Below, piece by piece: positions 8,359 through 17,148 of a stretch of 64,000 bases of DNA. Origin of the DNA: Streptomyces sp. HUAS CB01 (GTDB taxonomy: Bacteria; Actinomycetota; Actinomycetes; Streptomycetales; Streptomycetaceae); the NCBI RefSeq assembly GCF_030406905.1, contig NZ_CP129137.1, positions 5,290,001 to 5,354,000 of the forward strand. Direction: 5' to 3'. The notes under the pieces are model-generated. The model did not search any database and had not been told where the DNA came from. It was given only the letters and a program-made list of their open reading frames with translations. Made by a program: the position numbers and the translations under genes. Numbering within the stretch: the stretch's first letter is position 1; each line of letters opens with the position of its first letter.

Positions 8359-9393
8359 GTGCGATCCATCTGGAACGGCGCGATCTCCTTCGGGCTGGTC
8401 AGCATTCCGATCAAGCTGGTGAACGCCACGGAGAGTCGCTCGGTCTCCTTCCGCCAGATCCACACCGAGGACGGCGGGCGCATCCGGTACCGCAAGGTCT
8501 GTGAGCTGGACGACCAGGAGGTGTCGCAGGCGGAGATCGGGAAGGCGTACGAGGACGCGGACGGGACGATGATCCCGATCACCGACGAGGACCTCGCCTC
8601 GCTGCCGTTGCCGACCACGAAGACGATCGACATCGTCGCCTTCGTCCCGGCCTCGGAGATCGATCCGCTCCAGATCGAGGGCGCGTACTACCTCGCGGCG
8701 AACGGCGTGCCCGCGGCCAAGCCGTACACGCTGCTGCGGGAGGCCCTCAAACGGAGCAAGAAGGTCGGAGTGGCCAAGTTCGCCCTGCGGGGGCGGGAGC
8801 GGCTCGGCATGCTCCGCGTCGTCGACGACGTCATCGCCATGCACGGGCTGCTCTGGCCGGACGAGGTGCGCCGGCCGGAGGGGGTCGCGCCGGACTCGGA
8901 CGTCACGATCCGCGACGCGGAACTCGATCTGGCGGACGCGCTGATGGACACGCTCGGGGAGGTCGACCTCGACTCGCTGCACGACGACTACCGGCAGGCC
9001 GTGGAGGAGCTGATCGCGGCGAAGGCGGAGGGCGTGGAACTGGAGCCCCAGCCCGCGCCGGCGGGCGGCGGCAAGGTCATCGACCTGATGGCCGCGCTGG
9101 AGAGCAGCGTGCGGGCGGCGAAGGAGGCCCGGGGTGACGAGGCGGCGGAGGTCTCCGCGCCGGTCACGGAACTGAAGCCCCGCAAGAAGGCGACGGCGAA
9201 GAAGACCGCGGCGAAGGGGGCGTCGAAGACGGCGGCCAAGCCGGCGGCGAGGAAGACGGCGGCCAAGCCGGCGGCGAGGAAGACGGCGGCCAAGAAGGCG
9301 GCGGCGGCCACGTCGTCGAAGACGGCCTCCTCGAAGTCCGCGGCCAAGAAGACGACGGCGAAGAAGACCACCGCCCGCAAGCGCGCCTCCTGA
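8359..9393 (+). CDS. ku: non-homologous end joining protein Ku
   Basis: A 344-residue bacterial Ku with the canonical opening (RSIWNGAISFGLVSIPI) and the beta-barrel core to about residue 255. The C-terminal tail from about residue 270 is extended, Lys/Ala-rich and histone-H1-like. The tail is built from repeated blocks (KTAAKPAAR and AKKT) that are also direct repeats in the DNA. Such tails in Streptomyces and Mycobacterium Ku proteins bind DNA and bridge ends. It starts at GTG 8359, divergent from the polymerase gene. The 49-base spacer contains an ATCCCT/AGGGAT inverted pair. Copy number in the tail may vary between strains by slippage. Confidence 0.95.
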   Translation: MRSIWNGAISFGLVSIPIKLVNATESRSVSFRQIHTEDGGRIRYRKVCELDDQEVSQAEIGKAYEDADGTMIPITDEDLASLPLPTTKTIDIVAFVPASEIDPLQIEGAYYLAANGVPAAKPYTLLREALKRSKKVGVAKFALRGRERLGMLRVVDDVIAMHGLLWPDEVRRPEGVAPDSDVTIRDAELDLADALMDTLGEVDLDSLHDDYRQAVEELIAAKAEGVELEPQPAPAGGGKVIDLMAALESSVRAAKEARGDEAAEVSAPVTELKPRKKATAKKTAAKGASKTAAKPAARKTAAKPAARKTAAKKAAAATSSKTASSKSAAKKTTAKKTTARKRAS

Positions 9394-9423
9394 ACGCCCC
9401 GGGCCGCGGGCACTCGGGGGCGT
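9394..9423 (+). terminator. hairpin after ku
   Basis: ACGCCCC (9394-9400) and GGGGCGT (9417-9423) form a seven-pair stem immediately after the ku stop codon. There is no U-tract, as is usual in Streptomyces. The following stretch to about 9890 contains no supported gene. Confidence 0.5.
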
Positions 9424-9894
9424 ATGCCCGGATCGACTGCGGGCTCCTGGGCCGCGGGCACTCGCGGGCCGACGCCCTGATCGGCCGTCGGAGAGGCCGG
9501 GCCGCCGGCGCCCGGCGCCTCGGCCCCGTCGGCCCGGGCGGGCGCGGAGGCCCGGCCGGCCTTCTGGAGATCTCCGCCTGTCCGGCCCGACAGCCCGGAC
9601 GCGCGAGCGCCCGGGGTCGGCGCGTCCGGCCCTGACTCCCCGTGCATGAATTCCGGCCTGAGCGGCACGTACGGCCTGCACCGCCCGGGCAACCGCGTTC
9701 CGTCCACCGGACGACCCCACCGGTCGCCACCGGTCGACCTGCCCGGCGCAGCAGACGCACCGGGCGCACGGGGCCCACGAAGAGCGCCGGAACGGGCCTG
9801 CGCGCGGGTGCACCACCGCACGCCGCGCACCGCCGCACTACGCCTTTCGGCCGATGCCGTAACACCCCCACGCGGAGCAGGTGTTGAGGGAGCA

Positions 9895-9940
9895 TTGACA
9901 GCCCAAAACTGCCCGGCTACTTTCGGCCCAGGCCGAAAGT
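9895..9940 (+). promoter_or_regulatory. promoter and palindromic operator of the ABC importer operon
   Basis: TTGACA (9895-9900) and TACTTT (9918-9923) are separated by 17 bases, an excellent promoter for the importer operon. Overlapping the -10 is the near-perfect palindrome TTTCGGCCCAGGCCGAAA (9921-9938). Flanking GCCCGGC and GCCGGGC extend the symmetry, so the whole block can also fold as a hairpin. The core matches three other sites near 15837, 19834 and 21331. Placement over the -10 predicts repression. Confidence 0.82.
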
Positions 9941-9991
9941 GCCGGGCTCTTCGCTCGTTTCCCCAGGTCCCCAGGGCTTCCGGAGGCCCCC

Positions 9992-11254
9992 ATGAAGACA
10001 GGGTTCAAGCGCGCCACCGTTCCTCTCGCACTGCTCACGCTCACCACGCTCACGGCCGCCGGCTGCGGCGGCGACAGCGGCGCCGAGTCCAAGAAGGTCA
10101 CCGTCTGGATGTACCCGGTGATCATGGATCCGAAGGCCAACACCGCGTACTGGGACGGGATCGAGAAAGGGTTCGAAGCCCGGGAGAAGGGCGTCGACCT
10201 CAGCATCGAACAGCTGCCCTGGGAGAACCGGGACCAGAAGCTCGCCACCGCCTTCGGCAGCGGCAAGGGCCCGGACGTCGTGCTGCTGGGGCCCGACCAG
10301 ATTCCCCAGTACCAGGCCAACGGGGCGATCCAGCCGGTCGACCGGGCCATCGAGGAGGCCCGGAGCGCCTTCCGCCCGAACGCCCTGCAGGCCATGAGCC
10401 AGGACGGCAAGGTCTACGCAGCACCGATCTACCACACCGTCACCAGCACGCTCTACAACAAGAAGCTGCTGGAGAAGGCGGGTATCACCGAGCCGCCCGC
10501 GACCTGGGACGCCATCAGGGCCGCGGCCCCGAAGCTGAAGCAGGCCGGCGCGTCCACCCTCGACTACTCCGCCAGCAACGAGGCCTCGCTCAACATGAGC
10601 TTCTACCCGCTGCTCTGGCAGGCGGGCGGAAAGGTCTTCGACGACGGCGGCGGCAAGGCCGCCTTCAACGGCCCGGAGGGCGTCGAGGCGCTCACCTTCC
10701 TCGTCGACCTCTACAAGAGCGGGGCCGTGCCGAAGTCCGCCATGAACAACGCCAACCTCTTCACCGACCAGGCGCTCGGCAAGCAGCAGGTCGCCATGGG
10801 CTACACCAACACCCCCGCCGACGCCGTACTGGCCGAGAAGGCGTGGGGCAAGGGCAACGTCATCGTCGGCCCGGCCCTCACCGGCCCCGGCAAGCAGGTC
10901 TGCTTCGGCATGCCCGGCGGGCTCGGCATCAACGCCAGGTCCAAGAACGTGACGGGGGCCGAGAAGTTCATCGCCTACATGGTCGAGCCCGCGCAGATCG
11001 AGTCCATGGGCAGGGCGGGCGGCTTCTTCTCGCCGCGGACCGATGTGACGGTCCCGAACGACAGCACCTACGCCAAGGAGTACCAGGAGGCGCTCGAACA
11101 CACCTATCCGGGTGAGCCGAACCCGGCGGCCCGTCAGCTGATGGCGCTGATCAGCCCGGAGATCCAGGCCGCGCTGACCGGGAAGAAGAGCCCCAAGGCG
11201 GCCCTGGACGCGGCCGCCGCCGAGGCCGACGAGCTGCTGGCGCGTCAGCGTTGA
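9992..11254 (+). CDS. extracellular sugar-type substrate-binding lipoprotein
   Basis: A 420-residue family-1 solute-binding protein of a carbohydrate ABC importer. It has a basic n-region, a hydrophobic core and a lipobox ending AAGC at about residue 25, so it is a lipoprotein on the outer face of the membrane. The mature part has the SBP1 pattern: VTVWMYPVI at the start, LATAFGSGKGPDVVLLGPDQIPQY, then YAAPIYHTVTSTLYNKKLLEKAGI. The ATG at 9992 follows GGAGG by five bases. Substrate is unknown. The two permeases follow with overlapping starts, and no ATPase gene is present. Streptomyces sugar importers commonly share the MsiK ATPase encoded elsewhere. Confidence 0.92.
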   Translation: MKTGFKRATVPLALLTLTTLTAAGCGGDSGAESKKVTVWMYPVIMDPKANTAYWDGIEKGFEAREKGVDLSIEQLPWENRDQKLATAFGSGKGPDVVLLGPDQIPQYQANGAIQPVDRAIEEARSAFRPNALQAMSQDGKVYAAPIYHTVTSTLYNKKLLEKAGITEPPATWDAIRAAAPKLKQAGASTLDYSASNEASLNMSFYPLLWQAGGKVFDDGGGKAAFNGPEGVEALTFLVDLYKSGAVPKSAMNNANLFTDQALGKQQVAMGYTNTPADAVLAEKAWGKGNVIVGPALTGPGKQVCFGMPGGLGINARSKNVTGAEKFIAYMVEPAQIESMGRAGGFFSPRTDVTVPNDSTYAKEYQEALEHTYPGEPNPAARQLMALISPEIQAALTGKKSPKAALDAAAAEADELLARQR

Positions 11255-12270
11255 GGAAGACCGCCACCGACGAGGTCGCCCCGGACGAGGGCGGCGGGCC
11301 GCCCGGAGCGAGCGGCCCGCCGCCCGGGGCCGAGGCAACGGGCCCCGGAAAGCGGAGCGGCGGGGGCCGCCCCGCCCCCGGGGCCGCCGGGGCGCGGAGC
11401 CGGATCCTGCGGCGGCGCGAGGCACTGGCCGGTCTCGCGTTCGTCGCGCCGATGCTCGCGCTGTTCATCGTGTTCCGCTTCGGGCCGACGCTCGGAGCGG
11501 CGTTCCTCTCCGTCACCGACTACCGGCTCAGCGGGGAATGGACCTTCATCGGCGCCGGGAACTACACCCGGCTCCTCGGCGACGACCTGTTCTGGGAGAG
11601 CCTCGGCGTCACCGCCGTCTACACGGTCCTGTACGTGCCGATGACCGTCGCCCTCGCCCTCGGCACCGCGGTCCTGCTCCATCGCACCCTCTGGCTGCGC
11701 GGCTTCTTCCGCGGGCTGTTCTTCCTCCCGTACGTCACGAGCATCGTGCTGGCCGCCGTCATCTGGAAGTGGATCTACGAGGTCCAGGACGGCCTGCTCA
11801 ACGCCTCCCTCGGCGTCCTCGGTATCGGCCCCGTCGACTTCCTCGGCAGCGAGTCACTGGTACTGCCGTCCATCGCCGCCGCCTCGGCGTGGAAGGGCTT
11901 CGGCTACTCCATGCTCATCCTGCTCGCCGGACTCCAGTCCATCCCCCGCGAGGTCACCGAGGCCGCCACCATCGACGGCGCGAGCGGCTGGCAGCGCTTC
12001 CGATGGGTGACCCTGCCCCTGCTGCGCCCGGTGCTGTTCTTCGTCCTCGTGATCGAGGCGATCCTCGGCTTCCAGGTCTTCGACGCGATGTACGTCATGA
12101 CGGCCGGCGGCCCGGTCCGCGCCAGCTACTCGCTCGTGTACTTCCTCTACGACGCCGGCTTCAAGTTCTTCGACTTCGGCTACGCCAGCGCGGTCGGCCT
12201 CGTCCTGTTCCTCGTCGTCCTCGTCTTCTCGCTCGTCCAGCGGCGACTCATCGGAAGGGACACGGACTGA
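11251..12270 (+). CDS. ABC sugar importer permease, MalF/UgpA type
   Basis: A 339-residue inner-membrane permease with six predicted membrane helices after a Gly/Pro-rich cytosolic tail of about 50 residues. The EAA loop that contacts the ATPase is present (EVTEAATIDGASGWQRFRWVTLPLLRPV). The TTG start (11251) overlaps the previous stop as TTGA, and no other start precedes the first membrane helix. It forms a heterodimer with the next gene product. Confidence 0.88.
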   Translation: MRKTATDEVAPDEGGGPPGASGPPPGAEATGPGKRSGGGRPAPGAAGARSRILRRREALAGLAFVAPMLALFIVFRFGPTLGAAFLSVTDYRLSGEWTFIGAGNYTRLLGDDLFWESLGVTAVYTVLYVPMTVALALGTAVLLHRTLWLRGFFRGLFFLPYVTSIVLAAVIWKWIYEVQDGLLNASLGVLGIGPVDFLGSESLVLPSIAAASAWKGFGYSMLILLAGLQSIPREVTEAATIDGASGWQRFRWVTLPLLRPVLFFVLVIEAILGFQVFDAMYVMTAGGPVRASYSLVYFLYDAGFKFFDFGYASAVGLVLFLVVLVFSLVQRRLIGRDTD

Positions 12271-13172
12271 TGGCGACCCCCTCCACGTCCGCCGAGCGGT
12301 CCGTGTCCCCCGTGCCCGCGCCGTCCTCCGCACCTCCGGCCGGGACCGCGCGGCCCCCTCGGCGGGCGGCGGCCCGGCTCGGACTGCCCGTGCTGCTCGT
12401 CCTGGTCGCCGTCGTGACCGTGACACCGTTCGTCGTCATGGTGCTGGTGGCGTTCGCCCCCGCCGGCGGCCAGACCCTCCCGGGCGCCCTGGACGTCACC
12501 CGGGCCACGTTCGCCAACTTCACGGACGTCCTGGAGAACGCCGACGTCACCCGCTGGGCCGTCAACTCGCTCATCTACTCGCTGGTGTCGGTGCTGCTCA
12601 TCCTGCTGTTCTCGTCCATGGCCGGCTACGCGTTCGCCAAGAAGCGCTTCCCCGGCCGCGAGATCCTTTTCTGGTCCTTCCTGGCGACGCTGATGGTGCC
12701 GTTCCAGGCCACCCTGATCCCGTACTACATCCTCGTCTCGGAGCTGGGCGGCGTGGACACGTACTGGGGCCTGATCGTGCCGACGCTCGCGAACTCGCAG
12801 GCCGTGTTCCTGATGCGCCAGTTCATCGTGCAGCTGCCCGACGAGCTGTTCGAGGCCGCCAGGATCGACGGGGCGTCGGAATGGCGCATCTACACGACCG
12901 TCGTGGTGCCCCTGATCCGGCCCGTGCTCGCCACGCTCGGCGTGTTCGTCTTCCTGTGGCACTGGAACGACTTCCTCTGGCCACTGGTCATCGGCCAGTC
13001 TGAGGAGATGCGCACGCTCACCGTGGGACTCGCCACTCTGGAGGGGGAGAACGTGGCGATCAACCAGATCATGGCCGGCGCGACCATCACCGTCATCCCC
13101 TGCCTCCTCGTCTTCGGACTGCTCCAGCGCTACCTCACCGACTCGATCGCCACCTCCGGGCTCAAGTCGTGA
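12270..13172 (+). CDS. ABC sugar importer permease, MalG/UgpE type
   Basis: A 300-residue permease, second half of the importer. After a Pro/Ala-rich tail it has six membrane helices, the MalG-type EAA loop (LFEAARIDGASEWRIYTTVVVPLIRPV) and the conserved WNDFLWPLVI. The ATG at 12270 shares a base with the previous TGA (TGATG), so it is tightly coupled. It continues with a GTGA overlap into an amidohydrolase-like gene, which links uptake to a catabolic step. Confidence 0.9.
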   Translation: MATPSTSAERSVSPVPAPSSAPPAGTARPPRRAAARLGLPVLLVLVAVVTVTPFVVMVLVAFAPAGGQTLPGALDVTRATFANFTDVLENADVTRWAVNSLIYSLVSVLLILLFSSMAGYAFAKKRFPGREILFWSFLATLMVPFQATLIPYYILVSELGGVDTYWGLIVPTLANSQAVFLMRQFIVQLPDELFEAARIDGASEWRIYTTVVVPLIRPVLATLGVFVFLWHWNDFLWPLVIGQSEEMRTLTVGLATLEGENVAINQIMAGATITVIPCLLVFGLLQRYLTDSIATSGLKS

Positions 13173-13891
13173 CCCTCGCCGCGCCGGCCGTGGTCGACGT
13201 CAACAGGGTCCTCGGCCCGCTGCCCCACGACGACGTGCCCAGCCGCGACGAGATCGGACTGGTCAAGGAACTGGAGCGGCTGCGGATCGACTCGGCCTGC
13301 GTCGTGCACTCCCACGCCGTGTACGGGGACCCGCGCGACGGCAACGCCCGGCTGGCCCGCACCGCCGACGAGCGGCTGCTGCCCGTGCCCGTCCTCGTGC
13401 CCGGCCCGCTGGGGACCGGTGACTGGACGGGCGGCGGCGCCCGGCTCGTCCGGCTCTGCCCCGACGTCCACGGCTGGGCCGCCACCGGGCCGGGCGCGCT
13501 GTGCCTGACCGCGGCACTGTCCCGGGCCGGCGTCACGGTGCTGCTCGCCTGGGACGCCGTCACCGCCACCGACGTCGACCTGCTCGCCGGCAGCCGGCCG
13601 CGTCTGAGGATCGTCCTCACCGGAACGGGCCACCGCAGCCTGCGCGAACTCGCCGAACTCCTCGACACCCACGACCAACTGCACGTCGACACCTCCACGC
13701 TCGCCGGACACCGCCAGGTGGAGTGGTTCGCCGAGCGGTACGGAGCCCACCGCGTGCTGTTCGGGACCGGCGCGCCCGTCACGGACGACGCCGGCCCGCG
13801 CCATCTCCTCGACACCCTCGACCTGCCGGACGAGGACACGGCCCTCATCGCCGGCGGCAACGCCCTGCGGTTCCTCGGGAGCCCGGCATGA
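13169..13891 (+). CDS. degenerate amidohydrolase-2-like protein
   Basis: A 240-residue TIM-barrel protein resembling amidohydrolase family 2 but shortened and without its metal site. Where intact members have D-x-H-x-H at the first strand it reads VVDVNRVLGP. Where they have a final Asp (FGSD or FGTD) it reads LFGTGAPVTDD. A GTG start (13169) overlaps the permease stop by four bases, and its own stop overlaps the next ATG by four bases. The next gene is an intact member, so a regulatory or structural partner role is plausible. It is probably not a hydrolase by itself. A very similar pairing occurs at 17149-18665. Confidence 0.7.
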   Translation: MTLAAPAVVDVNRVLGPLPHDDVPSRDEIGLVKELERLRIDSACVVHSHAVYGDPRDGNARLARTADERLLPVPVLVPGPLGTGDWTGGGARLVRLCPDVHGWAATGPGALCLTAALSRAGVTVLLAWDAVTATDVDLLAGSRPRLRIVLTGTGHRSLRELAELLDTHDQLHVDTSTLAGHRQVEWFAERYGAHRVLFGTGAPVTDDAGPRHLLDTLDLPDEDTALIAGGNALRFLGSPA

Positions 13892-14766
13892 CGGCGGGCG
13901 ACACGGGACCGGCCGGCGCCCCGCGCACCCGGGGCGGGCAACAGGGACCGCTGCCGGGACCGGTCGGCGCCTTCGGGCCCCGGACCGGCGGACCGGCGGG
14001 AGGCCACCGGCCGCGTGTGGTCGACGCCCACGGCCACCTCGGGCGCTGGCACGCCTTCGCCATGACCGACGGCTCCGCCGCCGGACTGATCGCCATGATG
14101 GACCGCTGCGGAGTCGCCAGCGCCTGCGTCTCCCACCTGCTGGCCGTCGGCCCCGACGCCCGCGCCGGCAACGCCCTCCTGCTGGACGAACTCGCCGCGC
14201 ACCCCGGGCGCCTGCTCGGCTACGCGGTCTACAACCCGCACGACCCCGAGGCCGCGCCCCGGTTGCGGGACCTGCTCGAGGTGCCCGGCGTCGTCGGCGT
14301 CGAACTCCATCCCGAGGTCCACGAACTCGCCCTCGACCACCCCGCCTACACGCCCGCCTTCGAGGCCGCCGCGGACCACGGCCGGATCGTCCTGGCGCAC
14401 AGCCGGCACGGCAGCCGCCACTCCGGAGTCAGCCGCTTCACGGCCGTCGCACCGCGCCACCCGGAGGTGCCGCTGCTCATGGGCCACGCGGGACTGCTCC
14501 CCGAGGGCCGCGCACCCGCCGTGGAGGCCGCCGCCCGCTGTCCGAACCTGGTGCTGGAGACCTGCGGCTCCCTGATGACGGCACGTCATCTCGTGCGGCT
14601 CGTCGCCGAGACCGGGGCGCACCGCATCGCCTTCGGCTCGGACGCCGCCTTCCTCGACCTGCGTATCGGTCTGGGCCGGGTGCTGCTGGCCGACCTCGAC
14701 GAGCCGGACCGCGAGCAGATCCTGCACGGCACCATGGACGCCCTGCTGAACGGCTCCCGCCGCTGA
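13888..14766 (+). CDS. amidohydrolase family 2 protein (metal site intact)
   Basis: A 292-residue amidohydrolase-2 TIM barrel. Relevant families are lactonases, decarboxylases and ring-opening hydrolases. Visible metal and catalytic elements are HGH in VVDAHGHLGRW (strand 1), LAHSRHG, LLMGHAGLL and the final Asp in IAFGSDAAF. About 45 N-terminal Gly/Pro-rich residues precede the barrel. The ATG at 13888 overlaps the previous stop (ATGA). A downstream start closer to the barrel cannot be excluded. Last gene of the importer operon and convergent with the LLM oxidoreductase gene. Confidence 0.82.
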   Translation: MTAGDTGPAGAPRTRGGQQGPLPGPVGAFGPRTGGPAGGHRPRVVDAHGHLGRWHAFAMTDGSAAGLIAMMDRCGVASACVSHLLAVGPDARAGNALLLDELAAHPGRLLGYAVYNPHDPEAAPRLRDLLEVPGVVGVELHPEVHELALDHPAYTPAFEAAADHGRIVLAHSRHGSRHSGVSRFTAVAPRHPEVPLLMGHAGLLPEGRAPAVEAAARCPNLVLETCGSLMTARHLVRLVAETGAHRIAFGSDAAFLDLRIGLGRVLLADLDEPDREQILHGTMDALLNGSRR

Positions 14767-14839
14767 GCACGCCGGTCCGGCCGGCCCGTTCCGGCCGCGG
14801 TCGCACGCGGTTCGCCGCCGTGAGGCGCGGCCCCTCGCG

Positions 14840-15808
14840 TCAGACGCCGAGCTCGCCGAACGCCTCGATGGCACGCAGCGCGTCCGCCTGCGGCATCCCT
14901 GGCGGCTGAACCCGCAGGACCAGTCCGTCCGCGCCCATCTCGGCGTACCGGCCGATCCGTTCCCGGCACTCGTCGGGCGAGCCGATCACCGAACGGGCCG
15001 CGATGTCGTCCCACTGCTGGGCGTACCGTGCCGCGTCCGCCGAGGTGCGCTTCCAGTCGCCGTACGCGTCGTACAGCCCCCGCAGCGGCCGCTCCAGCGC
15101 CGCCCGCGCCCGCTGGGTGGTGGCGGCCGCGTATCCCTCACGGCAGACGATGACCTCGGCGCCCAGGGAGGCCGGACCCTGCGGGTACGACCGGTAGGCC
15201 CGGATCTTCTCCGGGAGTTCCGCGTCCGTCTCGTTGAAGGACGTCGTCCAGCCGTCGCACATCCGGGCCGTGCGCTCCAGCGCGGCGGGCACACGGCCGC
15301 CGTTCCAGATCCGGGGCCGCGGGTCCTGCACGGGCCGCGGCGACAGGTACGCCCCCTCGACCCGGGTCCAGCGGCCCTCGAACGTCACCTCGTCGCCGGT
15401 CCACAGCCGGGTGAGCAGTTCCAGGCACTCCTCGAAGCGCGGTACGCGTTCCGCGGGCCGGGTGCCGAACAGGGTGAACTCCTCGGGCCGGTAGCCGAGG
15501 ACGAACCCGGCGGTGAGCCGGCCGCCCGACAGGACGTCGATGTGCGCCAGCGTCTCGGCGAGCCACACCGGCTGGTAGACGGGGGCGATCAGCCCGGCGG
15601 TCGCCAGCCCGATCCGCTCGGTGTGCGCGGCGAGATAGGCCAGGGAGGTGAGCGCCTCGTGGTAGCCGGGCCGGTGCAGATGGCGCTCGCCCAGCACCAC
15701 CCAGGAGAACCCGGCCTGTTCGGCGAGCCGGACCTGCTCCACCGCGTCGGCGAGCCGGGGCCGGTCCGCCTTGTCCGCGTAGAGGTTGACGTAGAGGCCG
15801 AGGCGCAT
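14840..15808 (-). CDS. LLM-class (luciferase-like, F420-type) oxidoreductase
   Basis: A 322-residue luciferase-like monooxygenase-superfamily protein. It shows the family signatures near the N-terminus (AEQAGFSWVVLGERH), the strand IGLATAGLIAPVYQPVWLAE, and DVLSGGRLTAGFVLGYRPEEF. In actinobacteria this class mostly uses coenzyme F420 for hydride transfer (sugar-phosphate, alcohol or imine substrates). Some members use FMN. The ATG at 15806-15808 lies 17 bases from a perfect palindrome shared with the divergent DapA-like gene, so both should respond to the same regulator. Substrate not inferable. Confidence 0.85.
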   Translation of the reverse strand: MRLGLYVNLYADKADRPRLADAVEQVRLAEQAGFSWVVLGERHLHRPGYHEALTSLAYLAAHTERIGLATAGLIAPVYQPVWLAETLAHIDVLSGGRLTAGFVLGYRPEEFTLFGTRPAERVPRFEECLELLTRLWTGDEVTFEGRWTRVEGAYLSPRPVQDPRPRIWNGGRVPAALERTARMCDGWTTSFNETDAELPEKIRAYRSYPQGPASLGAEVIVCREGYAAATTQRARAALERPLRGLYDAYGDWKRTSADAARYAQQWDDIAARSVIGSPDECRERIGRYAEMGADGLVLRVQPPGMPQADALRAIEAFGELGV

Positions 15809-15824
15809 CAGGGCGGAATCCCTT

Positions 15825-15848
15825 CCTTTACGGTCCGGACCGTAAAGG
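15825..15848. promoter_or_regulatory. palindromic operator between divergent genes
   Basis: A perfect 24-base palindrome whose core is TTTACGGTCCGGACCGTAAA (15827-15846). It lies between the LLM oxidoreductase gene and the DapA-like gene and could repress both. Same motif family as the sites at 9921, 19825 and 21322. Confidence 0.85.
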
Positions 15849-15891
15849 CTAGCGTAGCGGCGACGACCGCAACAGACGGGAGAGAACACCC

Positions 15892-16860
15892 ATGTCTGCG
15901 ACGGACCTGCTGGTGCGCCGGCTCCGCGGCACCGTGCTGCCCGCGGTCGCAACCCCCATGGACGCGCGGGGAGTCGTCGACCTCGCGGCCCTGCGCGGCT
16001 ACGCCGGACGCATCGCGGCCCAGCCGGTCGGCGGAGTCGCCGTGTGGGCGCACACCGGCCGGGGGCTGTACCTCTCCGAGGAGGACCGCCGCCGGGTCCT
16101 CGGGGTGTGGCGGTCGGCGGTGGAAGGGCCGGTCGTGGCGGGCGTCGGCGTGCCGCGGTCCGTGCGCGCCGAACGGCCGCGCGACGCGGTGGCCGCCACG
16201 GTCGCCATGGCGGTACAGGCCGCCGAGGGCGGCGCGGACGCCGTCATGGTCTACCCGTCGGCCCTGCTGGCCGGTGACGAGGACGCCGCAGTCGCCCTCC
16301 ACGAGGAGGCGGCCGCGGCGAGCGGGCTACCCGTGCTCGGCTTCTTCCTGCACGGCGAGGCGGGCGGATACCCCTATCCGCCGCGGCTGGTCGGCAGGCT
16401 CCTCGGACTGCCGGCCGCGGCCGGCCTCAAACTCGCCACCCTGGACCGGGCGATGGCCTGCCAGGACGCGATCAGGGCGGCGCGGCCCACCGGCAAGCTG
16501 GTCATCACCGGCGAGGACCGGATGTTCGGGCCCTCGCTGATGTGGGGCGCCGACTCGGCCCTCGTCGGCATCGCGGCCGCCCGCGTACCGCTGACGACCG
16601 CGGTGCTGGACGCCTGGCGCGCGGGTGACCACGCGGCGTTCGTCCGGGCGTCGGCGCGGCTGGACGCCTTCGCCGAGGCCACCTTCCTCGACCCGATCGA
16701 GGGCTACGTGCAGCGCATGCTGTGGGCGGCGGTCTGGGAGGGCGCCGTCCCCGAGGAGGCGGCGCACGATCCGTACGGTCCGGACCTGCCCGACGCCGAG
16801 CGCCGGGCCGTGGTCGACTGCCTGGAGCGGCTCGCGAAGGAGCCGGACGAGGCCCGCTGA
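15892..16860 (+). CDS. DapA-family (dihydrodipicolinate synthase-like) aldolase/lyase
   Basis: A 322-residue class I aldolase-type TIM barrel of the DHDPS/NAL family. The N-terminal signature TVLPAVATPMDARGVVDLAAL and the Schiff-base lysine in AGLKLATLDRA are visible. The second catalytic residue (Tyr in the family) appears not to be in a standard YNxP; the local sequence is FFLHGEAGGYPYPP, so chemistry may differ from true DapA. Family members cleave or form 2-keto-acid adducts. Lysine biosynthesis is unlikely in this context. The ATG at 15892 follows GGGAGAG. Confidence 0.85.
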   Translation: MSATDLLVRRLRGTVLPAVATPMDARGVVDLAALRGYAGRIAAQPVGGVAVWAHTGRGLYLSEEDRRRVLGVWRSAVEGPVVAGVGVPRSVRAERPRDAVAATVAMAVQAAEGGADAVMVYPSALLAGDEDAAVALHEEAAAASGLPVLGFFLHGEAGGYPYPPRLVGRLLGLPAAAGLKLATLDRAMACQDAIRAARPTGKLVITGEDRMFGPSLMWGADSALVGIAAARVPLTTAVLDAWRAGDHAAFVRASARLDAFAEATFLDPIEGYVQRMLWAAVWEGAVPEEAAHDPYGPDLPDAERRAVVDCLERLAKEPDEAR

Positions 16861-17000
16861 CGGGGCGGCGCGGGCCGCCTCCGGCGAAACGAGCCGTCCC
16901 GGTGGGTGCGGGCCCGGGAGCTCCGCGTGGCGGCCGCCGGAGCGTGGCGGTCGACGACGGGCACCGGGGTCTGCCGCGAGGCCGGGGTTCCGGCCCCGGG

Positions 17001-17076
17001 GAGCGGGGCCCTGTCGTGGGGCCGGTTCCGGCGGCCGGGGGAGCGGGCCTTGTCGTGGGGCCGGTTCCGGCGGCCG
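17001..17076. repeat. two tandem copies of a 36-37 base unit
   Basis: Copies at 17001-17037 and 17041-17076, differing by one indel and one base. They lie in the 288-base spacer between the convergent DapA-like and amidohydrolase genes. A third partial match (GGAGGGAGCGGGCC) follows. Confidence 0.8.
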
Positions 17077-17121
17077 CGCCGGAGGGAGCGGGCCCTGCCC
17101 GGCTCCAGACGTCCGGGAGAG

Positions 17122-17147
17122 GGCTCTCCCGGACCTCGGGGAGAGCC
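17122..17147. terminator. bidirectional terminator hairpin
   Basis: GGCTCTCCC (17122-17130) and GGGAGAGCC (17139-17147) form a perfect nine-pair stem with an eight-base loop. It sits between convergent genes and abuts the stop codon of the amidohydrolase at 17149. Confidence 0.75.
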
Positions 17148-17148
17148 G

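Noticed and set aside
8310-8633. N-terminal extension of the LigD polymerase to 8633
   Set aside because: It would read antisense through ku; the family start is at the ATG at 8309.
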